64,000 nt of DNA, from contig DAHUYF010000021.1 in the NCBI GenBank assembly GCA_027315365.1, positions 1 to 64,000 on the forward strand, written 5' to 3'. Below are positions 37,445 to 47,313 of this stretch, piece by piece. Source of the DNA: Rhodospirillales bacterium (GTDB lineage Bacteria; Pseudomonadota; Alphaproteobacteria; ATCC43930; CGMCC-115725). The translations under genes were made by a program, and so were the position numbers. The notes beneath the pieces were generated by a model. That model made no database searches. It was not told the origin of the DNA and saw only the letters and a program-made list of their open reading frames with translations. How positions within the stretch are numbered: position 1 is the stretch's first letter; every line of letters begins with the position of its first letter.

Positions 37445-38326
37445 TCAGCGCCCCCGCTCGATCCCCGACATCGCCTCGAGCACGGCGCAGACGGCGGCGG
37501 TATCGTCATTGCCGAGGCCCATGCCGACGGCGCCGTTATAGATCGGCACGCTGGCGCTGAAGAGCGGCAGCGCCACGCCGAGGCCCTTGGCGAACTCGCC
37601 GATCACCGCCATGTCCTTCTGCCAGACATCGACCTTCATCGTCGCCGGCTGGTACTCGTCGCGGGCCATCAGCGGCGCGCGCAGCTCGAAGACGCGGGAA
37701 TTGCCGGCGCCGCTGGCGACGACCTCGACGATGTCCTCGGGCGCCAGGCCGGCCTTGATGCCGAGCACCATCGCCTCGGCGGTGGCGACGTTGTGGATCG
37801 CGACCAGCAGATTGGCGACGAACTTCATCCGGCTGCCGTTGCCGAAGGCGCCGAGATAATGGGTGAGCCGCGCGAATCCTGCGAAGACCTTGCCGCAGCG
37901 CTCGACCGCCGCCCGCTCGCCCGAGGCGTAGACGACGAGGTCGCGGTGCACGGCCTGCGCGCCGGTGCCGCTCAACGGGCAATCCAGCAGCGTGATCCCG
38001 GCTTCGCCGAGCGCCGCGCGATGACGCTCCTTCACCGCGATCGGCAGCGTGCTGAGCTCGGCGACCACCGTGCCCTTGGCGGCATGGGCGCGGATCGCCG
38101 CCGCGGTCTCGTCGATGGCGGCGATGCTGGGCAGGCTGGTGAGGATGATGTCGGCGGCCGCCGCGACCTCCGCGGCCGAGCGCGCCGCCTCGCCGCCCAT
38201 CGCGGCAAGCTCGCCGCGCCGCTCGGCGGCCAGGTCGAATCCCACCACCGGCAGCCCCGCCGCGATGACGTTGCGGGCGATGGCCGAGCCCATGATGCCG
38301 ATGCCGATGATGCCGGTTTTCTTCAT
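37445..38326 (-). CDS. NAD(P)-dependent beta-hydroxyacid dehydrogenase (HIBADH family)
   Basis: A 293-residue enzyme: N-terminal Rossmann GIIGIGIMGSAIARNV, the substrate loop DCPLSGTGAQA, and catalytic K168 in FGNGSRMKFVANLL. The C-terminal helical domain includes KDMAVIGEFAKGLG. Family members oxidise 3-hydroxyisobutyrate, tartronate semialdehyde or similar acids. It lies between the TetR gene and the SDR gene on the same strand, in the P450 cluster. Confidence 0.92.
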   Translation of the reverse strand: MKKTGIIGIGIMGSAIARNVIAAGLPVVGFDLAAERRGELAAMGGEAARSAAEVAAAADIILTSLPSIAAIDETAAAIRAHAAKGTVVAELSTLPIAVKERHRAALGEAGITLLDCPLSGTGAQAVHRDLVVYASGERAAVERCGKVFAGFARLTHYLGAFGNGSRMKFVANLLVAIHNVATAEAMVLGIKAGLAPEDIVEVVASGAGNSRVFELRAPLMARDEYQPATMKVDVWQKDMAVIGEFAKGLGVALPLFSASVPIYNGAVGMGLGNDDTAAVCAVLEAMSGIERGR

Positions 38327-38344
38327 CTTTCCTCTCGCGAAGGA

Positions 38345-39001
38345 TCAGGGCGCGCCGAGCGCCGCGACGCCGACGAGCATCGCCCGCACGGCGCGTCGCA
38401 CGATGGCGTCGAAGTTCGCGGCGACGCGGCTGTGATAGACGTATTTGCGCACGGCGTAATAGAAAATTCCGCCATGCATCACCCAGACATGCTCGAGTTC
38501 GGCCTCGCTGATCGGCGTCTCCGGCGCGAGCGGCAGGCGGCAGTGATGGCGGATCTCGAGGCAGAGCGGCTTAAGGATATTCTTCTCGACGATGCCGATG
38601 TAGCGCTGGTTGATGTCGTTTCCCAGCAGCGCCGAGAACATGTAGATGCGGATCCATTCATAGGTATAGGTCGCGCTCGCATAGTGTCGGTAGAACTCCA
38701 GCAGCCGCTCCTCGAGCGGACGCTTGCGGTCGCGAATGAGCGCGGTCCAGCGGGGATCGATGCGCTTCAGGAACATCTCCTTGAAGACGCGCTCGATCAG
38801 CTGCTGCTTGGTCGGAAAATAGCGATAGAGCAGCGGCTGGGTGATGCCGATGCGCTGCGCCAGCTCGCGGGTCTGGCCAGTGAAACCGACTTCGGCGAAG
38901 AAGCGGATGGCCTCGGCGAGTATCTGCTGCTCGCGATCGGCGGCCGCAAGCCGCTTCGGCGCCTTGCCCGGCTTCGGCCGGCGCGGCGCGGCGCGGCGCA
39001 A
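38345..39001 (-). CDS. TetR/AcrR family transcriptional regulator
   Basis: A 218-residue one-component regulator. DNA-binding helix-turn-helix about residues 24-70 (QQILAEAIRFFAEVGFTGQT, AQRIGITQPLLYRYFPTKQ), then an all-helical ligand domain. No ATG is available before the domain; the TTG at 39001 is the first start codon after the upstream stop. It lies between the luciferase-like monooxygenase and the HIBADH/SDR/P450 genes on one strand, so it is the likely local regulator; a palindrome upstream of the monooxygenase is a candidate site. Confidence 0.9.
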   Translation of the reverse strand: MRRAAPRRPKPGKAPKRLAAADREQQILAEAIRFFAEVGFTGQTRELAQRIGITQPLLYRYFPTKQQLIERVFKEMFLKRIDPRWTALIRDRKRPLEERLLEFYRHYASATYTYEWIRIYMFSALLGNDINQRYIGIVEKNILKPLCLEIRHHCRLPLAPETPISEAELEHVWVMHGGIFYYAVRKYVYHSRVAANFDAIVRRAVRAMLVGVAALGAP

Positions 39002-39146
39002 GCCGGACTTGCGTACCGACTGCCGGAGCGCGGCGGCTATGACCGACCCGCCCGCGGCGCGGCCGGCGCCGCGACGGCGCCACCCCCCTCCGTCCCGCCG
39101 CCGAAATTCCCGCGCCTGCCGTGTCTCATTGCCGCCCTTCGTCCGC

Positions 39147-40247
39147 CTATTCGGCGGCTTCCGACTTCAGCGCCTCGTTGACCCGAGGCATGACCTTGCG
39201 CACCATCAGCTCCATCGAGCGCCGGCCGAGCGCGGAATCGACCCAGTCATGCCCGGCATAGAGCAGGGTCCCGAACGGGCCGGTCTGCTCGCGGAACGCC
39301 AGGAGCTGGTCGACGACGCTGTTCACGGTACCGCAGATGACGAGGGAATCCACGACATAATCGAGGGTGACGGCGCTGTCGGGCATCGCGCGGTCATGCT
39401 TGAAGAGCTCGGGCCGGCCGTTGCTGATGAGTTTCTTCATCAGGTTGCGGTAATAGAAGCGATAGGGGCTGCCCTCTTCCTTAGCGTAGCGGCGCGCCGT
39501 CGCCTCGTCGTCGGCGACGAAGACGCTCTTGGCGACGCGCCAATCGGCGCGCCGCGCCACGCGGCCGGCATTCTTGCAGCCTTGCTCGTACATCGGCCAA
39601 TGCGACGCGACCCAGGGCGGCTGCAGGAAGTTGGCCGAGATCGGCGTCCAGCCGCGTTCGGCCGCGGCGACTACGCCCTTGGAGAAGGGCGCCACCACGG
39701 TGACGACGATCGGCGGATGCGGCTGCTGATAGGGCTTCACCATCACGCCCTGGCCGATCTGCCGGTCGAGCGTGCGCTCAGTCGTGACCTTCCAGAACTT
39801 GCCCTCGAGATTATACGGCGGATCCGACGACCAGATCTTCAGCACCATGTCGATCGCCTCGACGAACATGGCCGTGCGGTCCTTGTCGAGATTGCCGAAC
39901 ACCTCCGCGTCCGAGCGCAGCCCGCCCGGGCTGATGCCGAAGAGGAAGCGGCCCTCGAGCATATGGTCGAGCATCGCCACTTGCGCCGCCACCGATGCGG
40001 GATGGCTGTTCGGCAGGTTGACGGTACCGCTGCCAAGCTTGATCCGCCGGGTCTCGCCGATCAGCCCGGCGATGAAGATCAGGCAGGAGGTGATGGTCTC
40101 GGCGCGGTCGGTGACGTGCTCGCCGACGAAGGCCTCGGCATAACCGAGCCGATCCGCCAGGATGATCGCCTCGCGATCCTCCCGCAGCGTCTGGGTATAA
40201 TCGCGCTCCGGCGGATGGAGCGGCATGGTAAAATAGCCGAGTTGCAT
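39147..40247 (-). CDS. LLM class flavin-dependent oxidoreductase (luciferase-like)
   Basis: A 366-residue TIM-barrel monooxygenase of the bacterial luciferase superfamily. GYAEAFVGEHVTD, RIKLGSGTVNLPNSHP, RFLFGISPGG and PHPPIVVTV are the family marks. ATG 40247 follows GGAGGAAG; the longer frame to 40337 is not needed. Uses FMNH2 from a separate reductase to oxygenate a substrate such as an alkane, sulfonate, nitrilotriacetate-like or aldehyde compound; the exact one is unknown. It is the first gene of the minus-strand P450 cluster. Confidence 0.93.
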   Translation of the reverse strand: MQLGYFTMPLHPPERDYTQTLREDREAIILADRLGYAEAFVGEHVTDRAETITSCLIFIAGLIGETRRIKLGSGTVNLPNSHPASVAAQVAMLDHMLEGRFLFGISPGGLRSDAEVFGNLDKDRTAMFVEAIDMVLKIWSSDPPYNLEGKFWKVTTERTLDRQIGQGVMVKPYQQPHPPIVVTVVAPFSKGVVAAAERGWTPISANFLQPPWVASHWPMYEQGCKNAGRVARRADWRVAKSVFVADDEATARRYAKEEGSPYRFYYRNLMKKLISNGRPELFKHDRAMPDSAVTLDYVVDSLVICGTVNSVVDQLLAFREQTGPFGTLLYAGHDWVDSALGRRSMELMVRKVMPRVNEALKSEAAE

Positions 40248-40266
40248 GGGGTTGCTTCCTCCTTCC

Positions 40267-40280
40267 TTATCATCTGATAA
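40267..40280 (-). promoter_or_regulatory. Palindrome TTATCA-TC-TGATAA upstream of the LLM gene
   Basis: A 6-2-6 perfect inverted repeat, 20 bases upstream of the LLM start, in an AT-rich pocket. It is a good operator shape for the neighbouring TetR protein. The site would block or overlap the promoter. Binding is inferred. Confidence 0.4.
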
Positions 40281-40461
40281 AGTGAAGGAAAAACGCAAGC
40301 GCCGCGGCTGCTGCCGTGGTATTTTTTTGCTCGGCATCGTGCTCGATTGGCGCTTTTTCGCTGGACGGGATGGCGGCGCTCGCCGATCATCGTTATCGCT
40401 TGATCAAGCCCCGCTTGCGGGGCGGCGCCCGCCGCAGAGCGGTCGTTAACGGGAGGGCTCC

Positions 40462-41694
40462 ATGGCGCGGAAATTCGGCAGACGCAGCTTTCTGGCGGGT
40501 ACGGCGGCGGCGGCGATGCCTTGGGCGCCGGCGGTTGCCGGAGCGCAGGGCGTGCGCCTCGGACTGCTTACGGTTAAGACCGGGCCGTTGGCACAGGGCG
40601 GGCTCCAGATGGAGCAGGGGCTGTCGGTCTTCCTCAAGCAGAAGGGCTCGATGCTGGCCGGGCGCCCGGTCGAGCTCATCGTCGCCGATACCGGCGGCAA
40701 TCCCGCCGGCGCCAAGACCAAGGCACAGGAGCTGGTCGAGCGCGACAAGGTGGATTTCATCGTCGGTCCGCTGGCCGCGTTCGAGCTGCTGGCGATCAGC
40801 GCCTATATCGAGCAGGCGCAGGTGCCGCTGCTCAGCCTCGCGGCCGCCGACGACATGACGCAGCGCAAGCCCAATTCCTATTTCGTGCGTGCTTCGGCGA
40901 CCTCGTCCCAATGCGATCATCCGCTGGGCGACTACGCCGCCAAGGAGATGAATCTCAAGCGCGTGGCGACGATCTCCGAGGATTTCGCCTTCGGCTACGA
41001 ACAGGCCGGCGGCTTCCAGCGCGTCTTCGAGGGCGAGGGCGGCCGCATCGTGAAGAAGCTGTGGCCGCCGCTCAACACCGCCGACTTCACGCCGTTCCTG
41101 GCGCAGATCGCCGATGTCGACGGCGTCTGGAACGGCTTCGCCGGAGCCAATCCGATCAAGTTCAACCAGCAATATGCCGGCCTCGGATTGAAAGCGAAGT
41201 ACCCCGTTCTCGGCGGCTGGACCGCCTATGACGACGCGCTGCTGAAGAGCTTCGGCGACGACGCGATGGGCGCGATTTCGGCAGCTTGGTATTCGAGCGA
41301 CCTCGACACCGCCAGCAACCGGCGGTTCGTCGCCGACATGGTGAAGCAGTACGGCAATGTCCCCGGGGGCTACGCGGCGGGCACCTTCATCAACGGCATG
41401 TGCATCGAGGCGGCACTCGAGAAGACCGGCGGAAAGACCGACGACAGGGCCACGCTGATCGCCGCCCTGCGCGGGGTTTCGCTCACCGACACGCCGCGCG
41501 GCACCTTCCATTTCGATCGCTTCGGCAACGTCGTCGGCAACGTCTTCATCCGCCGCCTCGAGCGCAAGGACGGCAGGCTGGTCAACACCATCGTCAAGAC
41601 CTATCCCAATGTCAGCCAGTTCTGGACCTTCGACGAGAAGAAGTACCTGGCGCAGCCGGTCTATTCCCGCGACTACCCGCCGCTCAGGAGCTGA
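40462..41694 (+). CDS. ABC transporter substrate-binding protein, Liv type (Peripla_BP_6)
   Basis: A 410-residue type I binding protein with a twin-arginine-type signal (FGRRSFLAGTAAAAMPWAPA). VRLGLLTVKTGPLAQGGLQM, DTGGNPAGAKTKAQELVERDKVDFIVGP and YDDALLKSFGDDAMGAIS fit the branched-chain amino-acid/aromatic-acid binding protein family. GGGAGG precedes the ATG. It heads a unit with two permeases and two ATPases and then catabolic genes, so the ligand is probably an aromatic or similar acid rather than an amino acid; that is inferred. Confidence 0.93.
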   Translation: MARKFGRRSFLAGTAAAAMPWAPAVAGAQGVRLGLLTVKTGPLAQGGLQMEQGLSVFLKQKGSMLAGRPVELIVADTGGNPAGAKTKAQELVERDKVDFIVGPLAAFELLAISAYIEQAQVPLLSLAAADDMTQRKPNSYFVRASATSSQCDHPLGDYAAKEMNLKRVATISEDFAFGYEQAGGFQRVFEGEGGRIVKKLWPPLNTADFTPFLAQIADVDGVWNGFAGANPIKFNQQYAGLGLKAKYPVLGGWTAYDDALLKSFGDDAMGAISAAWYSSDLDTASNRRFVADMVKQYGNVPGGYAAGTFINGMCIEAALEKTGGKTDDRATLIAALRGVSLTDTPRGTFHFDRFGNVVGNVFIRRLERKDGRLVNTIVKTYPNVSQFWTFDEKKYLAQPVYSRDYPPLRS

Positions 41695-41729
41695 GGCGCA
41701 GGCGGCGCGTTTCGCGGAAATCGGCGATC

Positions 41730-42590
41730 ATGAACCAATGGCTGCTGCTCGGCGTGAACAGCATCACCCTGGGCGGCCTGCTCTTCCTGCTCTCGGCCGG
41801 CTTCTCGCTGATCTTCGGGCTGATGCGCATCCCCAATTTGACGCACGGCTCTTTCTTCATGCTCGGGGCCTATATCGGCGTGAGCTTTCTCGGACTCGGG
41901 CTCGGTTTCTGGGCGGCGGCGCTGCTGGCGGCGGCGGCGATGGCGGTGATCGGCGGCGGCATCGAGCGCCTGCTGCTGCGTCGCCTGGCCGGGCAGGAAC
42001 TGGCGCAGGTGCTGGTGACGCTTGGCCTCTCCTTCATGATCGCCGATCTTTGCCTCATGATCTGGGGCGGCGATCCGATCTCGCTCGACACGCCGGCGGG
42101 CCTGAGCGGCGCCGTGCCGATCGCCAGCATCGTCTTTCCCGCCTATCGCCTCGCGATCGTCGTCATCGCCGTCGTCATCGCCGTGGCGCTGTGGCTGATG
42201 CTCGAGCGCACGAGGCTCGGCGCGATGATCCGTGCCGGCGTCGACGACGCCCCCATGGCACGCGTCGTCGGTATCCGCGTTTCGCGCCTCTTCACCCTGA
42301 TCTTCTGCCTGGGCGCGGGGATCGCCGGCTTTGCCGGTGTCATGGGCGGACCGATCCTCTCGGTCTATCCCGGGCTCGATGCCGACATGCTGCCGCTGGC
42401 GCTGATCATCGTCATTCTCGGCGGCACCGGCAGCCTGCTGGGCGCGCTCCTCGGCAGCATCGTCGTGGGATTTCTCTATAATTTCGGCCAGGTTCTGTTC
42501 CCCGAGATCGCCTATATCATCCTCTTCCTGCCGATGCTGCTCATCCTGCTGTTCCGTCCCCAGGGCCTCTTCGGCAGGCACGCGCCATGA
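41730..42590 (+). CDS. Branched-chain-type ABC permease, LivH-like
   Basis: A 286-residue inner-membrane permease with about eight hydrophobic segments. Family marks: LMRIPNLTHGSFFMLGAYIG, MIRAGVDDAPMARVVGIRV and ILGGTGSLLGALLGSIVVG. ATG 41730 comes 35 bases after the binding protein; a longer frame overlaps that gene. Ends in ATGA with the next permease gene, so they are coupled. Confidence 0.94.
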   Translation: MNQWLLLGVNSITLGGLLFLLSAGFSLIFGLMRIPNLTHGSFFMLGAYIGVSFLGLGLGFWAAALLAAAAMAVIGGGIERLLLRRLAGQELAQVLVTLGLSFMIADLCLMIWGGDPISLDTPAGLSGAVPIASIVFPAYRLAIVVIAVVIAVALWLMLERTRLGAMIRAGVDDAPMARVVGIRVSRLFTLIFCLGAGIAGFAGVMGGPILSVYPGLDADMLPLALIIVILGGTGSLLGALLGSIVVGFLYNFGQVLFPEIAYIILFLPMLLILLFRPQGLFGRHAP

Positions 42591-43552
42591 TCCGGGCTGC
42601 GGCGGCGGCGGTGGCGCTCTGTGCACTGGCGGCGGCGCCGCTGTGGATTCCCGGCGGCTATTATCTCAACATCCTGAGCCAGATCCTCATCTATGCCATC
42701 TTCGCGCTCGGGCTCAATCTGCTGGTGGGCTATGCCGGGCTGGTGTCGCTCGGTCATGCCGGGTTGTTCGGCGTCGCCTGCTATGCCGTGGCCTGGCTGG
42801 TGGCTGCCGGCGCCGGCCAGTTGGTGGCGGCGCTCGGCGCGCTTGCCGTGTTGCTGGCGACTACGGCGGCGTTCGCAGTGCTGTCGCTGCGGTCCGCCGG
42901 GATCGGCTTCCTCATGATCACGCTCGCCATCGGCCAGATCCTGTGGGGCATGGCCTATCGCTGGATCGACCTCACCGGCGGCGACAACGGCATCAACCTG
43001 GCGGCGCGGCCGCAGCCCTTCGGCATCTCGCTCGCCTTCGCCACGCCGTTCTATTATTTCACGCTGATCGTCTTCCTCGTCGCGCTGGCCTCGGTCGCGG
43101 TTTTCATCGCTTCGCCGCTGGGCGCGAGCCTCAAGGGGACGCGCGACCAGCCGCGGCGGATGAGCGCGCTGGGATACAATGTCTGGCTCATCCGCTTCCT
43201 GGCATTTCTGTTCTCCGGCCTGTGGAGCGGCGTCGCGGGACTGCTCTTCTGCTATTACAACCAGTTCGTCAGCCCCAACGTGCTGTCGCTCGGCAGCTCG
43301 GCCGAGGCGCTACTGATGGTGATCTCCGGCGGCAGCGGCACGCTGCTCGGCCCGATCGCCGGCGCGGCACTGGTGGTGGTCATGAAGAACGTGGCGAGCG
43401 CCTATATCGAGCGTTGGAACTTCCTGCTCGGCGCCATTTTCGTCGCCATCGTGCTGTTCATGCCCGAAGGGCTGGTGCCGGGCTCGGCGCGGCTCGGCCG
43501 CCGGCTTTGGCTGCGGCTGCGCGGCGTCCCCGCGGCGGGAGGCGCGCGATGA
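42587..43552 (+). CDS. Branched-chain-type ABC permease, LivM-like
   Basis: A 321-residue permease with about nine hydrophobic segments. YALFALGLNLLVGYAGLVSLGHAG-type LivM opening (residues 35-60), GGDNGINL, and ISGGSGTLLGPIAGA. ATG overlaps the LivH-like stop by four bases, and its own stop overlaps the LivG-like start in the same way. It pairs with the LivH-like subunit to form the membrane channel. Confidence 0.94.
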   Translation: MIRAAAAAVALCALAAAPLWIPGGYYLNILSQILIYAIFALGLNLLVGYAGLVSLGHAGLFGVACYAVAWLVAAGAGQLVAALGALAVLLATTAAFAVLSLRSAGIGFLMITLAIGQILWGMAYRWIDLTGGDNGINLAARPQPFGISLAFATPFYYFTLIVFLVALASVAVFIASPLGASLKGTRDQPRRMSALGYNVWLIRFLAFLFSGLWSGVAGLLFCYYNQFVSPNVLSLGSSAEALLMVISGGSGTLLGPIAGAALVVVMKNVASAYIERWNFLLGAIFVAIVLFMPEGLVPGSARLGRRLWLRLRGVPAAGGAR

Positions 43553-44275
43553 GCGCGCTCGCCATCAAGGACCTCGGCAAGTCCTTCGGCGGTCTGCGCG
43601 TCACCGCCGGCGTCACGCTCGCGCTCGAGGCGGGCGAACGTCGCTTGATCATCGGCCCCAACGGCGCCGGCAAGACGACGCTCTTCAACCTCATCACCGG
43701 CGAGCTCAAGCCCGACGACGGCGCCATCGCGCTCTTCGGGCGCGACATCACCGCGCTGCCGACCCGGGCGCGGCCGCATCTGGGCCTTGCACGCACCTAT
43801 CAGATCATCACGCTCTTTGCGCAGGAAACGCTGCTGCACAACGTCACCCTGTCCCTGCTGGGCCTGTCGCCGCTGCGCTGGAGCCCGTTCCGCCGCCTCG
43901 ACCGGCAGGCGGTGCTGATCGAGCGCGCGCGGGCGGCGCTCGCCAGCGTCGGGCTTGAAGCCCTGGCGGGGCGGCCGTTGGCGCAGACCTCCTATGGCGA
44001 GCGCCGCCGGGTCGAGATCGCCATGGCGCTGGTGCAGCAGCCGAAGGTGCTGCTGCTCGACGAGCCCTTTGCCGGCCTCTCGGTCGACGAGCGCAAGGAT
44101 GTGCGGCGGCTGCTGGCGTCGATCCCGCGCGACGTCACCATGCTGATGATCGAGCACGACATGGACGTGGCGCTCGAGCTCGCCGATCGCATCACGCTGA
44201 TGCATTTCGGGCAGATCGTCGTCGAGGGCAGCCGCGCCGAGGTGGTGGCGCATCCCCGCACCCGGGAGGTCTATT

Positions 44276-44286
<11 letters not shown>
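43549..44286 (+). CDS. Branched-chain-type ABC ATP-binding protein, LivG-like
   Basis: A 245-residue ATPase: Walker A GPNGAGKTT, signature TSYGERRRVEIAMAL (LSYGE variant), Walker B VLLLDEPFAGLS and the H-loop histidine in MIEHDMD. The LivG-specific segment GLARTYQIITLF is present. ATG overlaps the LivM-like stop (ATGA). Pairs with the LivF-like ATPase to drive import. Confidence 0.95.
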
Positions 44287-44995
<709 letters not shown>

Positions 44996-45007
44996 GGCGA
45001 GGGCGGC

Positions 45008-47299
45008 ATGGCGGCAGGCGGGACTTGGCGAGGGCGCATCGAGGATGACGCGCTGCTGCGCGGCGCGGGGCGCTACGCCGCCGACGCACCGGTGCCGGGC
45101 GAGACCGTGGGCTGGTTCGTGCGCTCGCCGCACGCTTGCGCCCGCATCCGTGGCATCGACGTGGAAGCGGCCGCGGCCGCGCCCGGCGTGCTCGCCATCC
45201 TGACCGCAGCCGACATCGAGGCGATCGGCGCGGGCAGCATCTCGCGTCCGGTGCCGCAGACCGGGCGCGACGGCGCGCTCAGGGTGCCGCATCGCCCGGC
45301 GCTGGCCGGTGCGCGTGCGCTTCATGCCGGCGAACCGCTGGCGCTGGTGGTGGCTGAAACGCGCGCCGAGGCGCAGGACGCGGCCGAGCTGGTCGAGGTG
45401 GATTACGAGGAGCTGCCGGCGGTGACCGATCTGCGCACGGCGGCGGCGGCCGGCGCGCCGCTTCTCTTCGCCGAGGCGCCGGGCAACATCGCGATCGACT
45501 GGGCGCTGGGGGGGGAGCCCGACAATCTCCGCGAGATCGACCGCGTGATGCGCGAGGCGAAGCACGTGGCGCGCGTCGCACTGGTCAATCAGCGTCTCGT
45601 CGTCGCCTCGATGGAGCCGCGCGGTGCCACCGCGAGCTTCGATCCCTCGAGCGGCGCCTACGCGCTGCGCGTGGGCTCGCAGGGGGTTACCATGTTGCGC
45701 GACCAGCTCGTCGCCATCCTCGACGTCGAGCGCGACAAGCTGCGTGTCACCACCGAGGATGTCGGCGGCGGCTTCGGCATGAAGGCGCCCGCCTATCCCG
45801 AATATGTCGCGCTGCTGGCGGCGGCCCGGCGCGTCCAACGCCCGGTGCATTGGATGTCGACCCGCTCGGAGGCCTTCGTCACCGACCAGCAGGCGCGTGA
45901 CACGATCACCGAGGCCGAGCTGGCGATCGACGGCGAGGGCAATTTCCTGGCGCTGCGGGTCAAGGTGCTGGCCGCGATGGGCGCCTATATCACCTCGCAC
46001 GGTGCGTTCATCGCCACCAGCAACTTCGCCCGCTGCCTCAGCAGCGTTTACCGCATCCCGCGCATCCTCGGCGAGATCCGCTGCGTGTTCACCAACACGG
46101 TGCCGACCGGCCCCTACCGCGGCGCCGGCCGGCCAGAGGCCAATTACGCCATCGAGCGCGCCATCGACGAGGCGGCGCGGATCAGCGGCATCGACCGCAT
46201 CGCCTTGCGCCGGCGCAACCTGATCGCCGCCGGCGAGATTCCCTACAAGACGCCGATCGGCGTCACCTATGATAGCGGCGACTTCCCCGCGATCTTCGAG
46301 CGGGCGCTGAGCCTGGCCGATGTCGCGGGATTCGCCGCGCGCCGGCGCAACTCCGCCGCGGCCGGCAAGCGGCGCGGCCTCGGCATCTCCTGCTTCCTCG
46401 AGCATGCCGGCGGCGCGCCGATGGAAGGGGCGGGCATCGCCTTTCCCGGCGACGACACGCTGACGGTCGATCTCGCCACCGGCGCCTCCGGCCAGGGCCA
46501 CGCCACGATCTTCAGCCGCCTGGCCGCCGAGCGGCTCGGCATCGACCACGCCAAGGTGCGGGTGCGCGCCGGCGACACGCGTCTCGGCGTCGACGGCTCC
46601 GGCACGGTCGCGTCGCGCGGCACCATGACCTCGGGCACCGCGTCGCTGCGCGCCATCGAGCTGGTGATCGAGAAGGGCAGGCGTATCGCCGCGCAGCTGC
46701 TCGAGGCGGCGGAGGCGGATATCGACTATGCCGCCGGCGCCTTCCGCATCGCCGGCACCGACCGCGCCGTCTCGCTGTTCGAGGTCGCGCGACGGGCGGC
46801 GGCAATGGGCGAGGCGCTCGACAGCAAGGCGCGCATCGAGGTGCCGCAATCCTTCCCCAATGGCTGCCACATCTGCGAGGTCGAGATCGACCCCGAGACC
46901 GGCGTCGTCACCATCCCCTCCTATGTCGCGGTCGACGATTGCGGCGTGGCGCTCGACCCCGTGCTGGTGGAAGGCCAGCTGCAGGGCGGCATCGCGCAGG
47001 GCATCGGCCAGGCGCTCTACGAGGACGCGGTCTACGATCCCCGCAGCGGCCAGCTCCTCGCCGGCTCCTTCATGGACTACACCATGCCGCGCGCCGATAC
47101 CGTGCCGGACGTGGCGGGCGTACTCCATCCCGTACCCTGCCGCACCAACCCGCTCGGCGTCAAAGGCACCGGCGAGGCCGGCACCACCGGCGCGCTCGCC
47201 GCGGTGATGAACGCCGTCACCGACGCGCTACCCGGCAGCATGATCGACATGCCGGCGACCCCGGAAAAGATCTGGCGCGCCCTGCGCCCCGCACCTTGA
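45008..47299 (+). CDS. Xanthine dehydrogenase family, molybdopterin-binding large subunit (CoxL-like), orphan copy 3
   Basis: A 763-residue Mo-hydroxylase large subunit. Hammerhead about 10-130 (LLRGAGRYAADAPVPG); cofactor motifs VGGGFGMKAP, GPYRGAGRPEANYAIER (proline where copies 1 and 2 have alanine before YRGAGR) and GTGEAGTTGALAAV near the end with the catalytic-type glutamate. No small or medium subunit is nearby. It lies directly after the Liv-type ABC genes and 14 bases before an amidohydrolase, so it probably hydroxylates the imported compound or a breakdown product. This context is the clearest functional hint for any of the three copies. Confidence 0.93.
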   Translation: MAAGGTWRGRIEDDALLRGAGRYAADAPVPGETVGWFVRSPHACARIRGIDVEAAAAAPGVLAILTAADIEAIGAGSISRPVPQTGRDGALRVPHRPALAGARALHAGEPLALVVAETRAEAQDAAELVEVDYEELPAVTDLRTAAAAGAPLLFAEAPGNIAIDWALGGEPDNLREIDRVMREAKHVARVALVNQRLVVASMEPRGATASFDPSSGAYALRVGSQGVTMLRDQLVAILDVERDKLRVTTEDVGGGFGMKAPAYPEYVALLAAARRVQRPVHWMSTRSEAFVTDQQARDTITEAELAIDGEGNFLALRVKVLAAMGAYITSHGAFIATSNFARCLSSVYRIPRILGEIRCVFTNTVPTGPYRGAGRPEANYAIERAIDEAARISGIDRIALRRRNLIAAGEIPYKTPIGVTYDSGDFPAIFERALSLADVAGFAARRRNSAAAGKRRGLGISCFLEHAGGAPMEGAGIAFPGDDTLTVDLATGASGQGHATIFSRLAAERLGIDHAKVRVRAGDTRLGVDGSGTVASRGTMTSGTASLRAIELVIEKGRRIAAQLLEAAEADIDYAAGAFRIAGTDRAVSLFEVARRAAAMGEALDSKARIEVPQSFPNGCHICEVEIDPETGVVTIPSYVAVDDCGVALDPVLVEGQLQGGIAQGIGQALYEDAVYDPRSGQLLAGSFMDYTMPRADTVPDVAGVLHPVPCRTNPLGVKGTGEAGTTGALAAVMNAVTDALPGSMIDMPATPEKIWRALRPAP

Positions 47300-47313
47300 G
47301 GAGGAAAACGCTC

